Source: Pelargonium nanum
Taxonomy: Eukaryota > Streptophyta > Magnoliopsida > Geraniales > Geraniaceae
Direction: 5' to 3'
NCBI GenBank assembly: GCA_036897485.1
Contig: JAYMTF010000273.1
Span: forward strand, 1 to 41,526
Length of the DNA: 41,526 nucleotides
Below the pieces are notes generated by a model. It was not told where the DNA came from, made no database searches, and was given only the letters and a program-made list of their open reading frames with translations. A program made the position numbers and the translations under genes. Below, one piece after another: positions 32,095 to 41,526 of this stretch; position 1 is the first letter of the stretch; every line of letters begins with the position of its first letter.

Positions 32095-34836
32095 TTAGTG
32101 GTCGTGCTTTTTCGACGAAAATAGGCTGTCGGGTCCTGGATATCACCAAAAAGTATATTAGTTTAACATAAAACAATATAGATACATCACTCATTATTTA
32201 CAAAAGAATATATGTACACAATTGAAACTCAAACTCATATGATGACAAATAAAACCATAATAGTGAATTGTAACTTATGTATGTTGACATTGAAATGTGT
32301 TAACAACCATAATAGTGAATTGTAACTTACAACGAACCAACTAAGTTACAACTCTAATCATTTGAAGTCTACATGAAAAAGCTTTTTCTAAGCATGTATG
32401 GGATAGGACTATAATGTTCACATTGATATAAAATGTTGCTATAGCAACCCTAGTTATTTTAAATGAAAGAAGCTCATTTCACAGCGGTGAACTGAAATTC
32501 GAGCCTAAGCGCTGCATGATAAGTTTGAGACATTTTTCTAACCAAGTGTGACAAACATGACTACACACATATCAAATGAGAACTAGAAAGAAACCTGGTA
32601 TCTGTTATTAAAGGACACCTTCACGTCTACTTAACAGATTGTACATACTAATTTTATCATTCGAGTAATTCAACCTGGTGCAAAAATGAGATTATTACTA
32701 AGCAAGGTTTGGAACCAGACTTCAGTATTACTTGAAGATAAAACATTCAGTCTATATGCAGAGAGCTCTAGTTTAAGTATGTAAGAATATTCGACACCAA
32801 CAAGCGGGTCCACGTTACATAATTCTAGACCATTGTACCAAATATTAAAATTGGGCGCAACCAACTATGACAGCACAGCATATTATTGTTACCAAAACCA
32901 ACAAGCCAATAGATGGCACCAATTCGAGAAGTTCAAACACATAATAATGGCAACAATCTTCAAGCAATATTAACTGTAGATAAGAAAATTAATGACAAAT
33001 AATGACTTTTTCTTCCTTTTGAACAAGGATTATACTTTTATTGAGAAATCAATGAAATAGAATAATGGCCATAACATACCCCATGGAAACTCCTTATTAC
33101 GGATGTTTAAATATGGGTATGCCTGCATAAAAAGACAACAAACATACCATAGTCAGATGTAAGGATGAAACACCAAACATATATTGTGAAATCAAAATAT
33201 GAAGCATAAACAATTAGAATAAAGACCAAGACTCACTGGGGGCTCTTCATAATGTGTATGGCCCTTTGACAGAGTATAAGCGCCAAAAATGGTGCATGTA
33301 AGGGCACCTAGAATTGTTATTTTCTGCCACTTTGCCGTTTCATCTGACAATTAATAAGAAAAATTGAAAATGAAATAAGCAATGACATACCACAGTTATA
33401 ATAACATAGAGATCAATTGGTAAAATTTGAATTCACATATCAAGAGAATACTTACACCTGTTGATGAAATGGAAATTTCACAATTCAAATCTTCTACTTT
33501 ATAACTTATCTATGTAAGGCGTGAATTTGGAACACATTATACTTCCCTTAGTTTTCCTTAATTTCTATCAATAACACTAGAGATAACCCAAAAAAATCAC
33601 ATCCCAATGTTAAACGTGTACATAAATGTATTAAATTCGCATGCTAACACATAACAAATTGGCTAAATCCAGATCAGGTCACTATTAGCCTACACATGTA
33701 AATACAATGTGATATTAAAGCCTTGAGGCATCACCATGATGAGAAGGGAAGGTGAAGCCCAATTGGGTGGTCAATGATAATTATAACACTTTATAATTGT
33801 TTCTCTAGCGAATTCCTTCACCTCCTGCTGAAATAAAAATTAGAAACTCAAACTCACTGTTGCATGGTTCACTCAAACAAACAATAGGAATTAGTCAATG
33901 CTCTATATATCAAATTTCCATGTTCTAACTAATTCCTCTCCTTTTCCCAAATTCCTAGCAAAACAGCTGAGCGAGAAAAACAAACAAGAAATAGTCAAAT
34001 TTTACAATCGCCACTGATTGACATGAAATTACAAGATCTAAATTTGAACAATTTAAACCAGAATGTGAATCATACACATTACTTTCTTTGTCCCTAACAA
34101 TCAGATTGGGTCATCTTTTTCGCTGGACCAAAAGACTGATGTAGTTTCTTACTCAAATTCATTGCAAGCATGTTGAATTCCAATCATTCCTTTACTCACT
34201 AGAAGTTACAAATAACAATCAACCCAATGATGAAACAAAAATGAATAACGGTTGCCAACTATGATTAATTCAGAAAACCAATTATTAAATCAAAATCACA
34301 TCGCCATCAGAAATGAACCGTAGCCAAATCATAAACAAAACCCTAACAATGAAACAATTTCATGAACCAACAATAGCAAAACTATGAATAACTCAAAAAT
34401 TAAAAATTAAGGCGCAATCGGATGGCAATGAGGGCATCAGAAATGGCGAATATATAGGAGCAAATATAAATATATAGGTCAGCATCGGTAATGAACCGAA
34501 GTCAAAACATAACCCAAACCCTAAACTGAAACAGAAGTGAAGCGATTTCATGAATCCACCAAAGCAAAACTATGAATAAAATATAAAAAATATAAAATCG
34601 CCATCGGATCTCCATGAGCGCATCGATGCAAACAATCAATCAAACGTATATACGTGCAAAATATTTATGTATATATATATATATATATAGGTAGGTGACA
34701 GAGACGAGAACGTACGAGCATCATCGTGAGTGGCGGAGGAGGAGAAGGTCCTTTTGGAAGCGGCCGGAGCTCGAGCGCCACCGCGAGCGGCGGCTCTAAG
34801 AAGGGCAGATCCGGATCGTAGACTCGCCATCGCCAT
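32095..34836 (-). CDS. COX6A: Cytochrome c oxidase subunit 6a, mitochondrial
   Basis: Small nuclear-encoded subunit of respiratory complex IV in the mitochondrial inner membrane. Four exons on the minus strand: 34716-34836, 33237-33343, 33080-33122 and 32095-32135. GT/AG borders and phases all agree, giving 103 residues (the Arabidopsis protein is 102 by recollection). The N-terminus is a targeting sequence rich in Arg, Ala and Ser (MAMASLRSGSALLRAAARGG), ending SKRTFSSSATHDDA. Then come AKWQKITILGALTC, a membrane helix, SKGHTHYEEPPAYPYLNIRN, the signature KEFPWGPD, and a short basic end (SLFSSKKHDH). A second ATG two codons in (34830) could also serve. Intron 1 is long (1372 bases) and holds a tandem duplication. 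The promoter carries clustered site II elements. Confidence 0.95.
32253..32329. repeat. 25-bp perfect direct repeat, 52-bp period, in COX6a intron 3
   Basis: AACCATAATAGTGAATTGTA plus CTTA-type continuation occurs at 32253-32277 and 32305-32329. A short recent tandem duplication. Confidence 0.85.
34298..34628. repeat. Tandem duplication (about 182-bp period) in COX6a intron 1
   Basis: 34298-34446 and 34480-34628 align in the same orientation. Shared landmarks are AATGAACCG, AAACCCTAA, TTTCATGAA, GCAAAACTATGAATAA, ATCGGAT and GCATC. Confidence 0.78.
34670..34689. repeat. (TA)n microsatellite in COX6a intron 1
   Basis: Perfect TA run of about 20 bases next to the donor side of intron 1. Confidence 0.9.
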
Positions 34837-34917
34837 TTCTCTCTGAATGTTTCTTCAATCTTCTACACTTGAGAACAAACCCTCAAAACTTATATCATAC
34901 ACACACACCCTATTTAG

Positions 34918-35040
34918 ACGACGTCGTAGGGACTGCGTGACGTCACTTGCCGATAACTTGTTGACTGGGCCGTACATGTGTGGGCCTAGTAAATGTTTAA
35001 GGATGACCCATTTAGATGAACATTTTGGGCCTCATGGGCT
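34918..35040 (-). promoter_or_regulatory. COX6a promoter: four site II elements plus two palindromes
   Basis: TGGGCC at 34966-34971, 34981-34986 and 35026-35031, and TGGGCT at 35035-35040, lie 130 to 205 bases upstream of the start codon. Site II motifs (TGGGCC/T) bind TCP factors and drive cytochrome c oxidase and other respiratory genes in plants (established in Arabidopsis). Nearer the gene are ACGACGTCGT (34918-34927) and TGACGTCA (34938-34945), the latter a bZIP (TGA/CRE-type) palindrome. Confidence 0.75.
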
Positions 35041-35309
35041 TTTATTATTATTTTTTTTTATAACTTTTTTAACTTATTTTTTATTCATCGTTGAATATGA
35101 CAATGGATACTACAAATAATATGAAAATGACTTAACACATTTTTTATAATAAAATTAACACGTTTGACGCGATACAATACGACACATTTGGGCGATCATC
35201 AGTCTAAGTAAGTTGTTTTTATTAATTAACTTTAATATTATGGTTGTACATAGATTACCTGTTTCTAATAATATGTTACAAAACATTATACTGTGTTTGC
35301 ATTGATGAA

Positions 35310-35816
35310 CAATTAATCACTACAGTTTTGTTGATTCCTTCAACTATAAATACCTCCTAACTCTTGTACTCTATTCATCCACAGTTTCACACACTATTCG
35401 AAATTAATATTTCTATATATCAATTCTTGAGAACTCAAAATATGGCTAAGGTTTCTTGCATCTTCATCTTTCTTGTTCTTGTCTTCTCAGGTTTGTTTTT
35501 TTTAATATTAATATTAATTAATTATATTATTTTAACATAACATAAAATGTTGCATATGAAACTCGACATTTGAATTTTTTTTTTCTTTGCAGCTATGCAA
35601 ATGGTTCATGCAAGAACGTGTGTAGAGATTATCGATCCAAACCATTGTCAATTATTCAGTTGCCGCACAAGTTGTTGGAAGAAACATCCAAGTGGACGCG
35701 CATCTTGCGAATCGAATGGTCATGGAGGCTTCAAGTGCGCTTGCTACTATGAATGTATTTAACTAATTATAAATTTTTATGTATTTACCTCAACTAAATC
35801 AATAAACAAACTATTA
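35310..35816 (+). repeat. Right arm of the gene-sized inverted duplication
   Basis: It matches the reverse complement of 30664-31155 through the promoter, exons and 3' flank (…ACCTCAACTAAATCAATAAA…). With the left arm it brackets the whole COX6a gene. Confidence 0.88.
35442..35762 (+). CDS. Defensin-like (DEFL) cysteine-rich secreted peptide, copy B
   Basis: Two exons, 35442-35490 and 35593-35762, GT/AG borders, 72 residues. It is the inverted partner of copy A: ten base differences in 219 coding bases, six synonymous and four making three replacements (Ala7 to Ile, Glu19 to Gln, Tyr63 to Phe). All eight cysteines and their spacing are kept, so both copies look functional. A TATA box (CTATAAATA) is at 35344-35352, about 90 bases before the ATG. 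An overlapping frame at 35570-35752 is a shadow. Role is unknown beyond the family's defence or signalling tasks. Confidence 0.87.
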
Positions 35817-36516
35817 ACAAATTGCAAATCTATCCGTCATTTCTCTGTTTAGTAATTCATCAAAGCTTTTTCTTTAAACCATCGTTGCTTTTTTTTCCGT
35901 TGGTATTGGTTCAATCTTTTTTCTCGTATTATTACGTATTAAACAAACACAAATTTAGTAAATTGGACCTAATTATTTTTATTTTTTCGTTGGTTTCATC
36001 ATCAGTCGTCACTACTGGTCATCTTTTATGATCCTTTGCAGACGTCTTGTTATCACCCCCGCTTTCACTATATACTAGTTTGTGGTAGTATTTTTTCTAC
36101 ATGTAGATGCGAACGCGACGCAATTGCAAAATGTGAGAGGCCAACAAACTAATTTTGTGTCATGTTACAACACGAATTACCAGGTTTAGTTTCATATACA
36201 TATATAAGATAATGGCAATACCTAGTTAACAAGTCCTACAGATTAATATATGAACTCTCAAGTCAAGACCTCTTATGGCCTTCATCTATCAGAATATGCT
36301 TAACAAGCATAGGCAAAAAATTGTCAAAACCATATTATTCAGGAAACAATTGGTACAATTTTCATAGCATGGAAGCATCCCATACTATAAATCAAGATAA
36401 GATAAATGACTAAAACTGACTAATCCTCAACAACACTACGAAGAAGAATATGGGATAGACTAATTCATAGTAGTTGTACTATTTTTTTCCGAACATAAAG
36501 GAAGTTAACAGCCTGA
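35763..36516. other. Convergent 3' spacer between DEFL copy B and the MADS gene
   Basis: AT-rich, no gene seen. The right end is probably the MADS 3' UTR. Confidence 0.6.
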
Positions 36517-37116
36517 TCAATGGCTATCCATGGCAGGGCTACCTTCAGAACCGCCGGAATCAGAGGGATCGGTAGCACCTTCAATGACTTGTGCGGCCAC
36601 TGATGAAGTTGGAGAAGACTGGCTCGGAAAATGCTGCTTTATCTTTGATAATCTACCCTTAAGTACCAATAAGTTTGTCCGGAGGATCTCTATTTCCTCC
36701 TCGCTGAGCTCTGAAACAGGTGCAGTGACCCAGTGCGGAAACTGGCTCTCCTTGGCAATCTGCTTCAGTTGTTCCCCTCGTTGCTTCTGAAATTCCATTT
36801 GGCTCTCCAACTCGTTGCACTGGATGACAAGTTGGTTCAACCTCTCCTGGCGAGCCAGGGGCTCGTCAGTTGCAGGAGCACATGGCTCGCTAGAGCGGAT
36901 GAGCCTCTCACTCAGAGACTTGACTGAAGGGTGGCCAAAAGAGTAGGGCTTCCCACCAGGAGAGAAGACGACAATAGCTGTCTCCGCAGCGCACAACGTG
37001 CAGAGTTCACTGGCTTTCTTGAAAAGGCCATTTCGGCGCTTTGAGAAGGTGACTTGTCTGGCGTCTTCTCCTAGAATCCTCGTCATCTGCGTCCTCCTGC
37101 GTCCCGTGCCTCTCAT
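36517..37116 (-). CDS. Type I (M-alpha) MADS-box transcription factor, AGL62-like
   Basis: Intronless, 199 residues, nuclear DNA-binding protein. Type I M-alpha factors act mainly in female gametophyte, endosperm and seed development (family knowledge). The MADS domain occupies about residues 5-62, with RQVTFSKRRNGLFKKASELC and TAIVVFSPGGKPYSFGHPSV, which are M-alpha signatures. A charged, probably coiled-coil region follows (about 90-125), and a Ser-rich end. There is no K-box, so it is not type II. The start differs from the usual MGRxKI (MRGTGRRRTQMTRI). I chose ATG at 37116 because a TATA box lies at 37179-37186, inside the 33-codon in-frame extension. AGL61/AGL23-like are alternatives. 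Confidence 0.9.
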   Translation of the reverse strand: MRGTGRRRTQMTRILGEDARQVTFSKRRNGLFKKASELCTLCAAETAIVVFSPGGKPYSFGHPSVKSLSERLIRSSEPCAPATDEPLARQERLNQLVIQCNELESQMEFQKQRGEQLKQIAKESQFPHWVTAPVSELSEEEIEILRTNLLVLKGRLSKIKQHFPSQSSPTSSVAAQVIEGATDPSDSGGSEGSPAMDSH

Positions 37117-37178
37117 TTCAGATATTGCAAAAGAACTATGAAAAGTTAATTCTGCTTGAGAGGATGAGAACCACAGTG

Positions 37179-37186
37179 ATTTATAG
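37179..37186 (-). promoter_or_regulatory. TATA box of the MADS gene
   Basis: CTATAAAT on the minus strand, about 65 bases upstream of the ATG at 37116. It decides the start: upstream in-frame codons are promoter, not protein. Confidence 0.7.
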
Positions 37187-37735
37187 GGCTTCAAAGCCTC
37201 AACCAATTCGCGCACCTACCACAACTCTCATCATTGGAATGAGATCCACATCATATTCCATAAATTACCTACAAAATCAAGAAATCTGGAGAAAATCCAT
37301 TAAGGTTTTGTACCAATTACAAAAATATTAATCAAAGTAAATTCTTAGTCAGCCTACTTAAAGTACAGCCAACAATGAATTAATAAGAGTGTATTTTCAA
37401 AACAAGCCCTGCGTAGGTAATCCAAATGGAAATATATCAACAATAGAATGCCTAAAGGAAATCTAACATAATACTTTGGAAATTTTGAGCAATCAGACCG
37501 TTATATGGCTATAATATATCTCATATTACTTTCAATATACAAAAATAATTACTAAAATAAGATACATAACAATAGTGGTCATTTATTTTCGATTCTCAGT
37601 TGTAAATATAAGATAAAGAGTATGCTATGAATCATGAGTTCGATTATGAGAAAAAGGGCAAACAGAAGCACATAATAGTACCTTTGTCATAATCATTCAC
37701 AAAAAAAGGGGACTAGATTGTCCATGTGGTCTTAC

Positions 37736-37836
37736 CTCTATAGATGATGCCAACAAACACTAAAGTTTCTCCGAGGATTCGGGTGCCGAAACCTTGAAGC
37801 CGTCAACTACTCAAGCATACTTTGGTCTGTTTGTAC
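37736..37836 (-). other. Possible second exon of the gene starting at 38703
   Basis: A 101-base segment on the minus strand bounded by ATAG| and |GTAAG. Joined to the first exon at its leading edge it adds only a few codons (TNRPKYA) before a stop. Using a weaker acceptor inside (TTCAAG|GT) gives an open run to the donor. Which, if either, is used cannot be told from the sequence. Confidence 0.3.
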
Positions 37837-38567
37837 CTATTTTATAAACAGTTCAGTCTACTGTCAGTCTTAAAATATCCTACTAATTAGCATCACCTTA
37901 ACAGAAAGAATAATGATGTCCACTGTCCAGAGCATCATAAAAGCAGGGAGAACAATGATGAACACAACATCATACATACATAGAGAACAATGATGAACAA
38001 GAACCATAAAAAATTCCTCAGATTTGCTTTGGACCATGTAATAACCCATGACGAAAAGCACAGTTAGTGGAATTACACCGTAAGGCAAGGAAAAGAGTTT
38101 AAAATGAAATGTATTGCTTGGTAGAATTAGTAAATGCTCAAGTTAACATTGTGACACCTATAGTTCAATTACTAATACAAGTGATTTAGATGCTTAATAC
38201 ACTTCTACATGATATCACATTTTGAAGTTTTGATTCATACCATTAAAACAATCCTTCATGCAATGGTGATCTTTGGGGCCAAAACTTTACACAAAATGCA
38301 ACCTCACAGATCCAATTTCTCCTCAAATGCTTCAATTTATCAAAAGTTTAACCTCTAAATTCTGCATCAAAACACCACTTCCTAATTTGAAGATTTCTAT
38401 ATGTAAAATATTCCAATCAAGCAAAATTGATACCAAAAGCTTACTGCAAGATCAGAACTCTAATAAAACAGAAAAATAATAGCAATCCAACAACAAAATA
38501 CAAAGAAATCGAAGAACAGCTTGCATAGTAAACGTTCCACAATGTGGAGAAAGCTGAGAGAACTTAC
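37837..38567 (-). other. Presumed intron of the gene starting at 38703
   Basis: T-rich on the minus strand, as plant introns are. It holds a 72-codon hydrophobic frame (37870-38088) with no acceptor and no recognised domain. Confidence 0.4.
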
Positions 38568-38703
38568 CTGAGTTCTTGAGCGAACGAGAACGCCTGCGAT
38601 TTTCCGATGAGTAATGAGACGGTAAGGAAGACGAAGAGGAAGGTTTGTGCCTTGTTGAATTGTAAAATGAAACAGTTTGGCTGATTTCGCCACCAACCGC
38701 CAT
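38568..38703 (-). CDS. First coding exon of an unrecognised gene
   Basis: The ATG at 38703 sits in an excellent plant context (GAAAATGGCGG). It opens MAVGGEISQTVSFYNS, continues as a Ser/Arg-rich stretch, and ends at a consensus donor (CTCAG|GTAAG) after 45 codons and one base. A further in-frame ATG exists at 38727. Three site II motifs lie 70 to 90 bases upstream, the promoter type of ribosomal and mitochondrial housekeeping genes. I do not recognise the protein, and the downstream exon or exons are uncertain. It could alternatively be a leader exon for the MADS gene, but that gene has its own TATA box. Confidence 0.45.
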
Positions 38704-38771
38704 TTTCGTCTTCTCCGACGGAACCAAGCACTTAATTGTAGTGCAGAGTGAAGCACTGTGTACATATGTGT

Positions 38772-38795
38772 TGGGCCTCTAATGGGCCAGGCCCA
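38772..38795 (-). promoter_or_regulatory. Cluster of three site II (TGGGCC) elements
   Basis: TGGGCC at 38772-38777 and 38783-38788 and its complement GGCCCA at 38790-38795, within 24 bases. This arrangement matches TCP-bound housekeeping promoters and supports a real gene at 38703. Confidence 0.6.
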
Positions 38796-40909
38796 AAGCT
38801 ATCAGGAAAAGTGGAAAACACTACGAGATTTCAAAGTGTTGGGTTTATAACCATTTTTCTAATAGAAATGAGTCTAAACATGTCCGCGGTGCTGACAATT
38901 CAGGTTTCGAATCGAGTTCAAAATAAAACTGTCTAGTCTCCCAACTCGAAAGAGACTCGGGTCTGTTTCGGGTTATGTTGAATATGTAAATTTTACGATT
39001 ACAAAATGTGTGAGTTCAAACACGTTAACTTTGTATTGTGTTCGTGTCGTATTACAACGAAAATGGCATCCGTAAAATGCATATTTCGCTTTGGACGTTT
39101 GCATGTTCAGGTTCAAATTGCTAATTCTAATTAGCTCATACTCTTTTATGAAGATGTATGAAGTTATAGGTGCACAATGACTAGACATACAATGAGGTTG
39201 AGAAAGACTAAGAATATAGAGCAAATCATAAGTTACACACAAATTGAAAGTTTTGCAATTTACAAAACACACTTTATTCACATGAAGTTGCAATATATGA
39301 AAGGCATTGATGAGGGTTGATCTTAAGAAATTGAATTGATGGGCACACTCATAAATTTGTTTTGGCTTTCACATGCAACAAATGAAAATTAACCACATTT
39401 CTTCATCAATTAACATCACCACTAAAGTTGGAATTTCTTGTACTCTAATAGCTTCATTTTTGTTCAACCTAACCTAGCTAAGCCCTGCCATAAATTATGC
39501 ACTCACACCTTCTTTTTTAGAGATAATAAAAGGCTTGAAAACTCAGTCCCTAGAAACTAGTAAAGTTGTTGAAGGAGTAAGCTATTAGGATACTCAATAG
39601 AAATGTTTTCTTTTAAAACAAAAAATAATAATAATTAATCTAGTTTCCTTAGCTAGGCATGTAAACACGTTGAACGTTTAATGAGTCACTTACGTTCAAC
39701 TCGCTTAAAATAATTCTAGAGGTTGAGGTACATAAGACAATCAAACATATTTGTAAATTACGTTGTTAAACTTGATTCACTTATTATCACGCAAGAGGTG
39801 TACTTCAGTGCGACGCGCTATTATTCAACTAACGTATGTTCTCTTTTGTAGGAGAGCGGTTCATAATACGAACTGAAGTAAATCATAGCTACATTTACCG
39901 TTAGATGACATCTAAAAGCTGTATTTTCACTAATCGATTAGAAAAAGTTCTAACTCGGGGTCATTTTAAATTAGACACTAAAGCGTAATGAACTATATAT
40001 TAAAAGTTTAAAACATTAGAGACCATATATTATATATGTTGGTGCCATTTGGCAAACTGAAATGTGATCCTCTAGAAGCCAAATACTTTGTTTTTTGATT
40101 TGGTTTATTGGGTCCCTCCCCGGATATTAATCCCCAAATTTCTGTCCTGACAAAACTTAACATCAGTTTTGCATCAAATAATTCATGTTAATTTCATAAC
40201 ATAATTTTTGTTATTGTGTCATTTTCTTGCACTGTTTAAATGAATGAAAGTTTTGTTTACACACACATTTTAATAGGTTTGACATGAAATGACATTTTTA
40301 CCTGTGCTTTTATATTTCTAATGTAATTGAGCCATTTTTTTAAAATAACTCGAGTAAATTTTTTTCTTACACTAATTCAAACCGATAAAAATATGTCATT
40401 ACGTTATTCATACCCATTTAATGAATTTGTGAGATCGGAATTTAACTTTTTAATGACATTTCATTAGTTTTTTTGTGACTTAATCTAATAAATTTTAAAA
40501 AACTTTAAACTTTTTGCTCAATTATATAAAATATTTGTTCATTTGTCACATATGTGATTGAAGATATAATTATTTTTTTAAGAGACTTCGGATTAATTTT
40601 TGGGGTAAGACAATCTTATCGTTTAGAACTTAATACATGTCTAATAAATTATGGGTGGATAATATGTTATTGTCACCTTTCCATTTTCATGTAATCATTT
40701 TTAAATTGTATCCATTTAACATATTCATGTAAGGTTTTGGATTTAAATCCATATCCATAATAAGACACAAACCTAAATAAATACTAGTTGGTTACAAGAA
40801 ACCTTTGTCATGCATTAAAGTGGTTCCAATAGTAATTTCTATTCCATATTAGACAAATATATAATATTTCGATTAAGTTTGAGGATTAATATTATTTTTG
40901 GATAATAAT
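38796..40909. other. AT-rich intergenic region, no gene seen
   Basis: Short frames only. A degenerate 'GTGTTCGTGTCG' stretch near 38945-39060 belongs to the dispersed remnant family. Confidence 0.6.
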
Positions 40910-41420
40910 TTATTTGGGCTCGATTAACATTTATTTTGTTTCGAATTGGTACTTAAATTGGTTGATGTTCTAATTTAATTTTAAACCGTCTATATTGTTT
41001 TGAATTGGTTCATGTCGTATCGTAACTATCGAATTAAATTGATATGACAACTTTTTCCAAAAACAATTTGTAATGTGTGACACTTATGTTAGCTTTACTA
41101 ATGAGACTGATTTAAAACAAAAGTGTATAAATGAATGACGAGGTTGTCATGTCTACTTTGTCCAATGGTATTGTACAATTTTTGTTCCAAAATGATATCA
41201 TTTATAAATTTAGACGATTCAAGTGACACGTGATTGTCTTGTAAACAAAATATATAATAAATTAATTATATTAAACTAATTTGAGGCATTGTTATGAGTT
41301 ACATGAATTCTAAACAAATAGCTCATTTAGAGGATCAAATTGAAAAAATATAAATAGTTTGAGGACGAAATTGAGTATCAATTCAAAACAAAATGAAAAG
41401 TTCAATAGGACAAAATGAAT
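40910..41420. mobile_element. Inverted-repeat non-autonomous transposon remnant (about 500 bp)
   Basis: The left arm (about 40920-40975, TTTTGTTTCGAATTGGTACT) and the right arm (about 41360-41420; its complement TTTTGTTTTGAATTGATACT) are inverted copies. Between them is AT-rich DNA with no coding capacity. It resembles common plant elements whose ends read like AGTTTGAGGACNAA. Exact ends and target duplication are unclear. Confidence 0.5.
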
Positions 41421-41493
41421 TATTTTTTTCAGTTTTTAATTAACTATATTTATAATAATAAAAAGAGGAAAAGGAATCTAAGCCACATTATTT

Positions 41494-41512
41494 TTGGCTT
41501 AGCCTAAGCCAA
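41494..41512. repeat. Perfect 19-bp palindrome
   Basis: TTGGCTTAG-C-CTAAGCCAA, nine-base arms around one base. A third copy of the arm (CTAAGCCA) sits at 41478-41485. The window ends 14 bases later, so this may be the edge of a MITE. Confidence 0.8.
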
Positions 41513-41526
41513 ACCAATGAGGTGAT

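Noticed and set aside
35570-35752. 60-codon frame over DEFL copy B
   Set aside because: Wrong frame. The spliced eight-cysteine frame (35593-35762) matches copy A with mostly synonymous changes.
37117-37215. 33-codon N-terminal extension of the MADS protein
   Set aside because: It contains the TATA box and lacks MADS-like sequence, so it is promoter and leader.
37870-38088. 72-codon hydrophobic frame resembling a membrane protein
   Set aside because: Hydrophobicity follows from T-rich intron-like DNA; no splice acceptor leads into it and no family is recognised.
1-41526. tRNA, rRNA, snRNA, CRISPR or viral sequences
   Set aside because: I looked for tRNA B-box words, snRNA upstream elements and spaced repeat arrays and saw none that hold up.

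Overview
This is nuclear DNA from a flowering plant, most likely a core eudicot and probably a rosid. The evidence is split genes with GT-AG introns, long AT-rich intergenic stretches, degraded transposon remnants, and plant-only families (HD-Zip II, CLE, XTH, EPFL, type I MADS, defensin-like). No prokaryotic, viral or organellar gene was recognised.

Layout. 1-699 (+): the 3' part of an HD-Zip class II homeobox gene like HAT22/ABIG1, cut by the window edge. 6519-6734 (+): a CLE signalling-peptide gene, followed by a broken tandem copy of its own 3' end. 10661-12243 (-): a four-exon xyloglucan endotransglucosylase/hydrolase of the XTH6/XTH7 type. 12244-21266: 9 kb of AT-rich intergenic DNA with transposon debris. 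21267-21856 (-): a three-exon EPFL2-like secreted peptide gene. 24875-26233 (-): intronless mitochondrial cysteine desulfurase NFS1. It shares a short divergent promoter region with a (+) gene at 28095-30215 that encodes a single-pass membrane protein with a very acidic tail and has a 1.2 kb intron in its 5' leader. 32095-34836 (-): four-exon cytochrome c oxidase subunit 6a, flanked on both sides by near-identical two-exon defensin-like genes in inverted orientation (30718-31024 on - and 35442-35762 on +). 36517-37116 (-): an intronless type I (M-alpha) MADS-box gene. About 38703 (-): the first exon of an unrecognised gene with a housekeeping-type promoter. 38796-41526: AT-rich DNA with an inverted-repeat transposon remnant and a palindrome at the edge.

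The conserved genes match, in order, what I recall of Arabidopsis: HAT22, XTH7, EPFL2, At4g37820 and COX6a are consecutive on chromosome 4, and NFS1 and XTH6 are adjacent on chromosome 5. The window looks like an unfractionated ancestral block that Arabidopsis split between two duplicated regions. The CLE gene, the defensin-like pair and the MADS gene look like lineage-specific additions. Functionally the window mixes growth and patterning genes (HD-Zip II, CLE, XTH, EPFL2) with mitochondrial housekeeping (NFS1, COX6a) and fast-evolving small secreted proteins.

The small split genes (EPFL2 exons 1-2, both defensin-like genes, COX6a) were assembled by reading splice sites directly. All exon joins given keep frame and use GT/AG borders. 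I saw no clear evidence of a wholly new system. The most unusual structures are the inverted defensin-like pair enclosing COX6a and the CLE gene with a decayed tandem copy.
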